A stretch of 64,000 nucleotides of DNA, from the NCBI RefSeq assembly GCF_000708205.1, contig NW_014575562.1:931616-995615 (forward strand). Reading direction: 5' to 3'. The translations under genes were made by a program, and so were the position numbers. The DNA is from Mixia osmundae IAM 14324. Its lineage: Eukaryota > Basidiomycota > Mixiomycetes > Mixiales > Mixiaceae. Below, piece by piece: positions 45,097 to 55,322 of the stretch (the stretch's first letter is position 1; each line of letters begins with the position of its first letter). The notes under the pieces were generated by a model, which made no database searches, was not told the DNA's origin, and saw only the letters and a list, made by a program, of their open reading frames with translations.

Positions 45097-48000
45097 TCAT
45101 CTGCCCGCTCGTCGCAACGGCTTCATCGGCCTGCTCGACGAGCTCGTTCCGCCTCCAGAGCCAATGTTGAACATGATAGGCGCTCCAGAAGGCGTGCCTG
45201 GCGTCGGTGCCGTCGGCGTGATAGCAGGCGCACCAAAAGGGTTCTGAGCTTGAGCAGCTGGTGCGCCGAAGTTGAAAGTCGACTGCGGCTGAGATGACTG
45301 CGAAGAGCCGGCGCCGAATGCGAAGGACTGAGGCGTCGCATTCGTAGGCGCGCCAAAGGCAAAGCTAGGGGCTGCAGGGGCTGGAGTCGGCGGCTGCGTG
45401 CTTGATTGACCAAAATTAAACGCGGCAGCAGTACCTCCAGTCTGACCGTTGCTGCCGAAAGGGTTCGAGGTATTCGTACTGCCGAAAGTGCTTGGTACGG
45501 CCTGCTGGGCGCCAAACATGCTTGCCGAGCTGCCAAAAGGGGCTTGTGAGCCATTCACGACCGGTGGCGGTGAGCCAAATGCTGGCGTGGATGCGCCGTT
45601 GACTGCACCGAAAGGCGAAGCAGCTGCATTGCTTGCTGCCTGGCCAAAAGTGAACGTGCTCGGATTGGCTGGCTGCGCAGTTGCGCCACCAAACGCATTC
45701 CCAGCATTGTTACTGCCGAAAGCGCCGCCTGTATTGCTTCCAAACGGCGAAGGCGCAGCTGGAGCTGGCGAGCCGAAAGTGAAAGGCTGACTTGCAGCAG
45801 GCTTCGTGCTCGTTGTCGGCGCTGAGCTCGTGGGCGTGCCAAACGTAAAGGGTGTGCTCGATGCCGGGGCTGCCGGCGCGCCGAAAGTAAAGGCCAGTCC
45901 TGACGAGCTCGCTGGCTGCGCGGATGGGGTTTTCCCTACTGCTTCAGGCTTAGCGCCAAACACGAATGTTTTCGGCGTCTGGCTTTCGCCGGTAGAGCTC
46001 GTAGGACCTTCTGCATTGCCGTTGACGGCCTTGGGCACGCCGAAATTGAAGTTAGTAGGCGGATCTGCCTTGCTTGCTGGAGCTCCAAAAGATGGATTAG
46101 GCTGCGTGCCGAAGGAGAACGCAGCTTTCGGTGCAGCATTCGCCTTCGTAGCGTCGAATGGATTGCTGCCGGCGGCTGTAGGCGAAAAGAGGCCAGTTTG
46201 TGCTGCTGGAGCGGGTAGAGGCGGGCTAGATTGCATCATCACGCTATCGTTCGCTGCACTATCTGCATCGTCTGCTCCTTCACTTCGGCCTTCTTTGACC
46301 GGCGTCTGCTCGGTGAAAGACGGTTTGCGCTTGACTTGCGTGGGCCCGCTGCTTACCGCGAGTGCATTCGAAGCGGGCGCAGCGAACGAGAACGCAGGTG
46401 CTGCGGCAGGCTTTGTTGGCACGAATGGCGGAGCGTCCTCCTTAGACCGGGCAGCCAGGTCAGCTCTGTCATATTGACGTGCGCTGCCGATACTTACAGG
46501 TGACGTCGAAGGAGCAGGCTGTGTGCCCTTCTTGAGCTGCGGTGGCACGCCGGCATCTGCGATACGATGCGCTGCAAAAGGGTTGCTTCGCTGTGTCGAA
46601 GGCTTTGGCGTACTCTCTGCTATCGCTGGGGCTGCAGAGGCTGCTTTGGGCAGCGAGGCGCTGGCTTGCGCGCCGAAAAGTGGCGTAGATGTGCCCAGCG
46701 ATTTAGGTATGGACAGAGGAACGACGCTCGTCGGGGCGGGTGCCAAAGGCTGTTGTGCGGGCTTAGCGGGTCGCAATGTCTTGAGCGCTGATCGCTCCGG
46801 CGTTGGAACAGCAGGCAAGCCGCTAAAGCCCTTGAAAGGTGATGCGGGGATCTTTGACTCTGGCGCAGGTAGCTTCGCAGCGCTGGTCGACGTTGAAGGT
46901 ATCCCTGACTCTACCGGCTGATCCTGCGACGATGACTTGCTTGCGACTGGCACGCTAGGCGTCGTGCTGAAAGCAAAAGATTGGGGAAAGGTCATGGGCG
47001 GTAGCTTTATCTTTTCGAGGTCTTCAGCTTCTGCTGGCGGGAGATCTTCCTCTCGCGCGGAGAAGCGACTGAGAGCCGCAGAAGCATGGGTGCGACTACT
47101 GTGCGTTCTTCCCGGGCGTAGTGAGTCACTGCCACGCGCAAACTGTACAGGTTTTGACGTCTCTGGCTCGGCGGTTTGAGAACTTGCGGCAGGAGAATCA
47201 GGCTCTTCCGCAATGGCCTCTTTTGCTTTTCCTTTTCGTCGAGACTTGGCAGCTTTGGCAGCTTTCGCAGGAGCAGGAGCGTCGCTCTCGCTCGTTGGCA
47301 AGATAGAGGACTCTTTTGTCTTTCTACTCTTACGAGTACTTGGGGCAGGTTTGGGGGAAGCTTGAGTACGCTTGCGAGGACTTCTCCTGGGCTGCGGCTC
47401 TGGCTCGTCTTCAGAGGACGTCAGGTCATTCATGTGGGAGTCTTTGTGAGGCGCAGAGACAGCAGGAGCTGCTTTCTGCGTATTCGCATCGCGCATCCGG
47501 CTCGCGATGCCAGGGCGGCGATCGATAAGCTCACGTTGATGACGACGTGCGTACGGCGAGACAGCGCTGGAGATGTGGCTCGTGTTGGCAGCTCTGTGCA
47601 TCGAAGCGGTCATGAAGGGCTTGTCAGCCGGTAAAGCGCTCGGCAAAGGCACATTGACCGCAGTAAAAGGCTGCGTTCAGATTTTCAGCCTTACATTTAA
47701 CAGACAGGAGATCTGGCTGACCTTGGCTTGCCGCGCGCCCGCCAGGGGAGTGCGCATGCTTTCGAGCACACTAAGGATTCGCTCGGCTTCGTTGCGCGGC
47801 ACGTTGACGCTTGCGCTCTCTTGACGTTCTTGACGCTCGCGACGCATGTCGTCTGCCGAAACGAACATGCGCTTCGAGGGATCCCAGACAGCTTGCTTCT
47901 TCTTAGTGTGCGATGTCGGACTCGGCGAACGGAAGGGCTGAACCCGCACAGAAGGTGTAAAAGAGCTTCGACTGTCTTGCCGTCGCGTAAGCCTATTGTC

Positions 48001-48954
48001 ACTCGTATACGACCTAGGCAGAGATCGATGTGAAGCTGTGCTCAGGGTGACATCCACACTGCGTTCCCGCTTGCCTAGTAAACTCGGCGACAAAGTCCCG
48101 GCAATTGCAAGACCTGTGGCCAGTGATCTCGAAGCAGGCATAGCATAGGAGGTGCGGCTAGTATCGCTCGCCAGCGGCTCGAAGGGCGATGCTGAAGATA
48201 GTCCGTATGTCATGCTGGAGGTGTGAGGCAGACGGGTAGCACCGAATCGCGATGATGCAGACGCGCCGGAGACCATAGACATGCGATCTGGCGAAGGCGA
48301 TCTGAGCATACCATTCGCTCTGGGCGTGCTTTGCTTGTCCTGGTGTGCAAATGCTTTGCTTGTCAGAGCGCGGGATGCGAGGCCGTTCGTATATGTCTGC
48401 GAGCGCGGCACCTGGCGCTGCGAAAGTGAGTAAGACGAGTCGTACTCGGCAGTCCTATCTCTGCCAGATGTCAGCGGAGGCGGTGACCTGTTCAGCTGCA
48501 GGGTGGAGTGCGATGTTCTGCGCCTGTAAGCTGCCGTTTGTCCACCGTGATCGACGGAGGACCTGCCAGACTCCGACATTTTTGACATTGACCTGTGTCT
48601 CGTGGAAGTGGTCGAAGGTGGCTGCTTGGGAGTCGCTCTGCTATGCGAAGCGCCATGAGAACGCTCTGGTATCTGTCGGGCAGGTCTGCTGCCGCCTGAC
48701 TTGCCAGCGTTCGCCTCGACATCGCTCGCCTCCGGCTTGCCGAGCAGAGAGCGCCGCTTGCCCGAGCGCGCTTGCTCAGCATCGGCCGAGCGCTGCTGAT
48801 CCGAGGCCTGAGAGGCTTGTTGAGGAGCGGGCGTGCCTCTGAGCCAGCGCCAGCTTCGAGTGACGATGCTCGTGAGGCCTGCCGGTGTTTGCGAGGCAGA
48901 CGAGCCGTGGCTTTCGAGGTCTTGATCGACTTCCATAGCAGAAGAGCCCATCAT
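45097..48954 (-). CDS. FXFG-repeat nucleoporin (Nup1/Nup124-like)
   Basis: A nuclear pore basket-type nucleoporin of 1,268 residues from exons 48954-47722 and 47670-45097 (51-nt intron). The N-terminal half is basic and Ser-rich, with SWRWLRG, a possible amphipathic membrane-binding helix, and a WDPSKRMFVSADDMRRERQ helical segment. The C-terminal half has more than 20 FG units, many FTFG or FNFG/FAFG, spaced by Ala/Pro/Ser/Thr, which bind transport receptors. The protein ends PMKPLRRAGR, like the C-terminal importin-alpha-binding tail of yeast Nup1. It starts 36 bases after the stop of a same-strand 86-residue ORF. Confidence 0.88.
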
Positions 48955-48990
48955 TCCTTCTTGCTCGCTCTTCTGACTGCTTGCGAGCTC

Positions 48991-49251
48991 TCAATACGTC
49001 TCGTACTGCTGCTGATGGGCGCGCAAGCTCGCAAGTACGAGATGCTGCTTCTCGGGCAGGTACTGGCGGTTTACAAACTGCTCACCCGCTTCAGCGGGTC
49101 CAAAGAGACTACTGCAAAGCTGTCGCGCACCTCGCAGAGCCAGTGTAGCCCGCTCAGGATGCGTATATGCGGCTGCAACGAGTTTCGAGCTCCTTTCTCG
49201 AGACACGCGCGAGAAAGAAATATTATCGGCAAGGCTCAGAAACTGCGACAT
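48991..49251 (-). CDS. Possible 86-residue protein or long upstream ORF
   Basis: This open frame begins MSQFLSLADNISFSRVSRER and ends QQQYETY. Its ATG overlaps the stop codon of the upstream Myb/SANT gene in the sequence TGATG, and its stop lies 36 bases before the nucleoporin start. It nearly fills the 296-base gap between these genes. I do not recognise the protein; it is helical and Ala/Arg-rich. It could be a reinitiated second cistron, a long uORF of the nucleoporin mRNA, a separate small gene, or chance. A possible internal GTGAGC donor exists. Confidence 0.35.
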   Translation of the reverse strand: MSQFLSLADNISFSRVSRERSSKLVAAAYTHPERATLALRGARQLCSSLFGPAEAGEQFVNRQYLPEKQHLVLASLRAHQQQYETY

Positions 49252-50437
49252 CACGATGCATTCTGCCTGCTCAAACGCTTCAGTTTGACCCCTTCCAGCC
49301 GAATCTCGAGCCTGAGCTGCTCTAATTGATCCCGTCTGCGCTCAGCCTCGGCAGCCCGCTCCTCTCTCCTCTCTTGCGCCTCTCGCTCTGCTGCTTCTTG
49401 CTCAAAGTACATTCTCGAAATCTCAACGAGCGCGTCCGGTAGCGTCCGAGAGACCATCGAGTCGTCAACGATGACATGATCGATCGTTCTGACTTCAGAT
49501 CCAGCATCACGCGGTGGTGCTGACCTGGCCTGACTCTGATGACGCGATGTCGCTGGGCTGTGAATCGCTGCGTCAGGTGAGCTGCGCAGCCGCTTTCGTG
49601 AGTTCTGAGCTCGTTCTGTGGCTGGTGAACGTCTCGACAAGCTGGCGAGAGCAGGGCTGACGGATGTGAGCGATTCGGACAACCGCAATGAGGGGTTCGA
49701 TAGAGTGTGACCGAGCAGGGCATCGTCATCACCATCGTCGTCGTCGTCGTCGTCGTCGTTCGATAGCATAATATCGTCTCCGTCAAGCTCAGCGTAAACT
49801 CGCGGCGGCGTGCCCGGCGGCGTGTAAGAGACCTCCTGTCGCTGACTTGTGCTCGCTGTGGAGGTCCTGAAGGACACAGCAGGAGCTGACGCGTCGATAG
49901 GTGCAGCGAGGGGTGCAAAGGACGATGCGGGCAATTTGCCCGCTCCTGGCAAGGTCTGCAGCAGTGCCGGGGGTAGACCGTAGTTCTGCTTGAGGTCTGG
50001 CGAGATCAGCTCATGGAGAATATAGAAATAGGGACACAGTCGCAACACTCTAGCTGCACATTTGCGCTTGAGCGCTGGCGGAGGAGACGAGCCTCGCACT
50101 GACTTTTGACGAGTCCTGATTCCGATGTACGCAGATTGCTATGATCCGACTGTGACAGGCCCCAGGCGCGTTGGGTGCATATTTCCCTCGCTTTCGTGTA
50201 CGTCTTGAGCATGTGCTCAATCTGACGATACACAGACTCCCATGCATGTTCCGGACTGCTCTGTCGGAGCTCAGGTAGGTCGACGAGTGCAGCTTCGGCG
50301 GCCTGTCTCCCGAATCCTGACTTCCACGCCGCCAAATTGGGCTGATCGTCTGTCGATGGCTCTCGACGGACCAGCCATTGAGCGAGGGCTAGCGTTTGGT
50401 CAGATTTCCATGCCGTCTCGCTGCTAGATCTCGCCAT
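49251..50437 (-). CDS. Myb/SANT-like DNA-binding domain protein
   Basis: A 376-residue predicted nuclear protein from exons 50437-50131 and 50074-49251. The N-terminal region (AWKSDQTLALAQWLVRR, LAAWKSGFGRQAAEAAL, HAWESVYRQIEHMLKTYTKA, RAWGL) has the tryptophan spacing of the Myb/SANT-like domain common in rust-lineage and other basidiomycete proteins. After the 56-nt intron comes RVLRLCPYFYILHEL, the usual helix that follows the domain. The middle is disordered with an Asp8 tract, and the end is a charged coiled coil rich in Glu/Arg. Such proteins are often multi-copy and sometimes derived from transposases, but no catalytic domain is present. The target is unknown. Confidence 0.65.
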
Positions 50438-50450
50438 GGACGACTGAAGA

Positions 50451-50460
50451 GGGGGGGGGG
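50451..50460. repeat. G10 homopolymer in divergent promoter
   Basis: Ten guanines lie 14 bases upstream of the Myb/SANT start and about 120 bases upstream of the acyl-CoA oxidase start. Length is liable to sequencing error or strain variation. Confidence 0.85.
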
Positions 50461-50581
50461 CACTGTCTACGTGGCAGCAATTCGGTTATGGCAGTTTCGC
50501 GACAAGCCGGCGCATTTCTTGCCATCGAACGGCTCGCCATCGGAGCAGAATCAAGGTCACGCCGACAGACAAAGCAGCAGG

Positions 50582-52844
50582 ATGTCATCATCATGGATGC
50601 AACCCGGCAAGACGAGCGCCATTCCACCTCACATCGAGCTTCCCAACTCGCTCAAGGAGACGATCGGAAGTAGCGGCGGCAAGCTCCTTGCAAGTGAGCG
50701 AGCAAAGGCCAGCTTCTCCTCGAACGATCTGTCTGTCTACCTGTATGGTCAGGCACACATCGATCGACTCAACCGGATCCTGGCAGTCATTGAGAGCGAG
50801 GAGGCATTCGACAAGACGAGGATCCCTTACATGTCACGAGGTGAGAAATTCAGGCATGCTTTGCGAAAGGAGAAGCGCCTCGTTCAGATCGTCAAGGATC
50901 TCAACTGGAGCAAGGAGGACGAAGACATGGCAGAGGTCCTGATCGACATGCCAGGCCCATATGGACTCCACAAGTCAATGTTCATCAAGACCTTGACTGA
51001 GCAAGGCACCGATGAGCAGCACGAGCTCTTCCTCAAGCCTGCACTCGACTATAAAATCCTTGGTTGCTATGCCCAGACAGAGATGCGGTATGTTGATCGT
51101 TCTGTCGATCAGGCATGACATGAACTCATACTGGCCTACAGACATGGCTCCAATGTCGCCGGTCTAGAGACGACCGCCACCTTTGACAATGAGACAAAGG
51201 AATTCATCATCAACACGCCTTCTCTCGCGTCAGCAAAGTATTGGATCGGCAGTTTGGGACGCACAGCAGATCACGCAGTCGTCATGGCTCAACTTTATTC
51301 CAATGGCGAGCATCGCGGCATCCATCCCTTTGTCGTGCCCATTCGCGACATGAAGACCCGTCAGCCGTTCGAAGGAGTCACGATTGGTGACATTGGCCCC
51401 AAAGCTGGCTACAATTCCATGGACAACGGCTTCATGATCTTCCAGAATCACCGGGTTCCATTCGTCAGCCTTTTGTCCAAGTTCTCTGCCGTCAATGGCG
51501 ACACGGGCGATTACAAGAAGCCAGCCAACTCCCGACTGGCATATCAGACAATGGTCTACATCCGTGTCGGCATTGTCAAACAAGCTTACCAGGCACTCAC
51601 TCGAGCAGCGACCATCTCTGTCCGCTACTGCAGTATCAGAAGGCAATTCGTCGATCGAGATGCGAGTGGCTCTGACGAGTTCACACGCAAGCCATCCGAG
51701 AACCAAGTCTTGGACTATCGCACAGTCCAGTATCGACTGTTCCCCGTCATCGCCACCGCTTTTGCCTTTCACTACACGGCAGAAGCAATGCTCCGTCTTT
51801 ATGAAGACAACCAGGCTCGTATGAAGCAAGGCGACTTCTCCTTGCTAGCAGACACCCATGCTGCTTCGTCTGGACTCAAGTCGATCTGCACACTCACAGC
51901 GGGTAACGCTATCGAGGAATGCCGTCGCGCATGCGGTGGTCACGGCTTCTCCCTAGCAGGCGGTCTTGCATCTCAATATGCCGACTATCTGCCACAGCTC
52001 ACCTGGGAAGGTGACAGCTGGCTCCTACCTCAGCAGACCGCTCGCTATCTATTCAAAACGTTCAGACAAATCTGGGAAGATCGTGATGTCGAGATGCCCC
52101 CGACCAACGAGGCAGCAATTTACATCAAACATTATCTATCTCATGTCGACGCAAAGGCGCCCATTCGTTTCTCGGGCGATTTCCGTAACCTCCAAATGTG
52201 GATCAGCGCGTTCGGCCATCGTGCGGCGTATCAGATCGGTATCACTGTCCGCAAGCGTGATGTCGAGCGACGCTCCTGGAATGCCATCTTAGTCGATATC
52301 AATCGGTGCTCAGTGGCACATTCGCAATATCTGCTTGTGAAGAACTTTGCCGATGCCATTGCGCACGACGAAAAGCTCCAGTCGAACCCCGCCTTGCATG
52401 CGATCATGACGACGTGCTTCGAGCTCTATGCTTGCTATGTAAGCACTGCATCCTGAAGATCTTCGTCACTGTGCTTACTTTCCGCTGTGTAGACAATGGA
52501 AACTTATGCCGCCGACTTCATGAGCTCGGGCTATATCAACCCCGAGCAGCTCAACCTTCTGCGGAATGAAGTTGATCTGCTCCTGGGCGCGATCCGCCCT
52601 CAAGCAGTCCCACTTGTTGATAGCTTCAACGTACCAGAGTATGTCTTCCCTTCATCGTAGTGTGCGCACAGGCTGACCAGCTCATAGTTACCTGCTTGCA
52701 TCTGCACTTGGCAGAAGCGACGGAGAAGTCTACCCTTCGCTCTTTGCATTCGCGCTTCAAGAGCCCCTCAATTCTGTCACAACCAATCCAGATTATACTT
52801 CGCCTGAGCTCGTCTTTGGCGAGCCTCCTCTGGCGAAGCTATAA
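50582..52844 (+). CDS. POX1: Peroxisomal acyl-CoA oxidase
   Basis: The first enzyme of peroxisomal beta-oxidation, a flavoprotein that converts acyl-CoA to trans-2-enoyl-CoA and makes hydrogen peroxide. It has 701 residues from exons 50582-51087, 51142-52438, 52493-52638 and 52688-52844. Family blocks are clear: LGCYAQTEMRHGSNVAGLETTA (joined across intron 1), WIGSLGRTADHAVV, QNHRVP, GGHGFSLAGGLASQYADY and QLTWEGDSWLLPQQTARYL, the last with the catalytic-base region. The protein ends AKL, a PTS1 peroxisomal targeting signal. Introns are 54, 54 and 49 nt. It shares a 144-base promoter with the divergent Myb/SANT gene. Confidence 0.94.
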
Positions 52845-52947
52845 AGTCCACGCACAAGGACATGTTGTCAAGACAAAGCGCATGATTGCACGCAAAATGT
52901 ACAACACAAAATGACACAAGTGGCGTGTATCTAGAAAGTCAATTATT

Positions 52948-54882
52948 TCATATCTTCCATCGGTTGATTTCTCCATCTGCTCCTGCCGCTCGTAACAGTG
53001 CGTCCAAAGAGCCATGATCGCGAGTGGTGCGCATTCTATGAGAGTATATGCACTCGATCCCTTGATCACCCGTCTGAAGGACGAGCTCGCCTCCAAGTGC
53101 AGACATAGGACCAGGATTGAGCGTCTTGAGTTTGAGGCCTTGCGTGGTCGACCGGATAAGATTCTCGCCCATACCGAACGGTATATAGTCGCCCTTGTCG
53201 GCGCTAGAGCCTGGATCCAAGGATTTCTTGAAGCCGAGCAACTTGTGCAGCTTCATCGACGAGTCAGTGTAGAGGTCATACGGACATCCAGCCAATTCTG
53301 ATTGAGGCTCGATCAGCGTCACTCGAGCAAACAAAGAAGCCAGCTAACCTTTATAACGCTTGATCAAGCTTGCACCGGCACATCCGATGATGACGATGCG
53401 CACGCCGAGATCGCGTAGCTCCGTCTGATCGAGCTTCATGAGAGCTTGAAGATAGGACAGACATAGAGCACAGCTCCAGTTGCGAATGAAGATGACGATA
53501 GTACGATCGCCATTGAGTTGCCTGAAGGGATCGATGAGCTGCGAGAATTGGATGCTCACGCCATCTTCGTTCTGCACGTAGCACTTGAGTGCATTGCGCA
53601 GAGCCAGACCATTGGGTGGAGGCTCTTGCGGTGGCAGCTTCGACTTTTTGCCAGGCTTGAGAGGAGGCTCTTCTCTCGCGCAAGAGAAAGTGTCGCTGTC
53701 GAGCGTCGGAGTGGCATAATCGCTAGGTCCGCGCACACTCTCATGAAAGCTAGATGCGGTAGGTGCAGGACTGAAGGGTGCAGCATTCGAGCCTCGTCGT
53801 GCTGTGACTGACGAGACTGCAGAGGTAATCTGAGATGATTCTTGGGGTATGGCATCGATAGACGATCTGCGACGATCCGGTTCGCTCCGAGGAACGGGCA
53901 CGCGGCGCAAAGAATGAGTCAAGCTCGCTTTGCGTTGCGCCTGAGTGGGTGAAGCGACAGAGGTGGCAGTCGTTGATGGTGTAGTGAGCAAAGACGAGCC
54001 CGTGCGTGAAGTGTGTGAGATGTCCGAGTCGCTTGTCTGGGATGTCTGCGAGGGTGATTGTGAGAGAGGATCCTGGCTGTCCTCGCTGCGTCGTGCCAAA
54101 TTGCCTTGCTGCATAGAGGTGGGCAAATGGCTGGACGCGACAGAGTGCCAGCTCGAGCTGTGCCGTAGCGAGCCATTAGATGTGCTTGCTGGCGTCGAGT
54201 ACAGAGATGCAGCGATCCTGCTGGGCGATCCTCGAGGGCTTGGCAGGCTGGGCAGCGCTCGATCGAGGCGGCCCGAGCGTTGCGGGGTCGAAGGAGCGAT
54301 GTTGAGCGCGCCAGGAACCTGGGGAAAAGCGAACTGCTCCATCCACTCATTGATTGGCTGACGCTCGACCGAGCGTGGCTGTAGATGTACTGACTCGACG
54401 GGCGTGCTGAAAACGGTGGCTTTGCGCTTATCGGCCGTGGCCAAATTTGTGCCCGCAGTGAGAGACGAAAGCATATCGACCAGTCGAGCCTCCTCTTCGT
54501 CTTCTTCGCTTAGTGTAGCGTCACTGAGCGTGGAGCCGACCGAGCAGTGCGATGGCTTGCGGTCTTGACGGGCGAAACGTGCAGCGACACCGAGATGTAG
54601 ATTAGGCACGGGCAGTGTAGCAAGTTCTACTGAGGGAGTGGCAGGCATGGATGCCGAACGTGGCTGGATCGAAGGCTCATCATCGTCGACGGGTTCTCCG
54701 TCTCCATTGAGCGTGGGAGGAGGTCGACGCTTAGGGCGAAAAGGCAGTGAAGACCTTCTCGCTGCTACGACAGGCGGTGGCAAGCCTGCCTGTATGATGC
54801 TATTGGGCGTAGCAGTGCCTGAGTTGCTCTTGGGATCGACAGCGACATAAGGAGGCGGTGGTATGGCGAAAGCGCCGGACAT
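52948..54882 (-). CDS. AhpC/TSA-like thioredoxin-fold protein with a long disordered N-terminus
   Basis: A 627-residue protein from exons 54882-53349 and 53297-52948. The first 430 residues are Pro/Ser/Thr-rich and look disordered. The last 190 residues form a thioredoxin-like domain of the AhpC/TSA-2 (PRXL2-like) group: TIVIFIRNWSCALCLSYLQAL with a CxxC redox motif, LGVRIVIIGCA, CPYDLYTDSSMKLHKLLG, and the terminal GGELVLQ...C...RTTRDHGS block. Fungal relatives are uncharacterised; a peroxiredoxin-like reductase is plausible. The leader resembles regulatory or scaffold sequence and is unusual for this fold. The 51-nt intron 53348-53298 falls inside the domain and is needed to join RYK to ELAGCP. 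Confidence 0.8.
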
Positions 54883-55322
54883 GACTGCAGATCCTGCCTA
54901 TCACTTCGGAGCCCGCCGTCTGTGCCAAAGCGCTGTCACTAACGTCTCCTTCCTCAGCTTGTCTGCTGCCAGTCTGATGTGCTTTCACTGGGTAGCGATG
55001 GATGAGTGAGTGACAATGGCAGGCAAGAGCGTCTGCTCTCCTGGCTCTCACCCTCCTTTGCAATGATGATGCGAAAGGCACGCTCCGTTAGCCTGGAACT
55101 CAGGCCAGGGCCACGAGAGGGCTGAATTTGCTCGGTTCATGAAGATCACTGATTTGTTCCTTCCTTTCCGAGCTAAATTCCGATCATAGTGTGGCGAAGT
55201 CGTGGAATATCAATTTCGATCTGACGGGGACAATCTCTCACTCATTGGTCAGCATGACGTGTAGATTGACATCACGCCTCGGCTGGCCGGTCCGTCGCGA
55301 AGGCTCTCAGGGCGTATGCGAT
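54883..55322. other. Divergent promoter of the AhpC-like gene and KU70
   Basis: These 440 bases hold both promoters. No gene is supported. The KU70 start at 55323 is chosen because it opens the conserved N-terminus. Confidence 0.45.

Noticed and set aside
49719-49763. GTC/CGT trinucleotide run as a microsatellite
   Set aside because: It lies in the Myb/SANT coding sequence and encodes an Asp tract; it is an expected acidic low-complexity segment.
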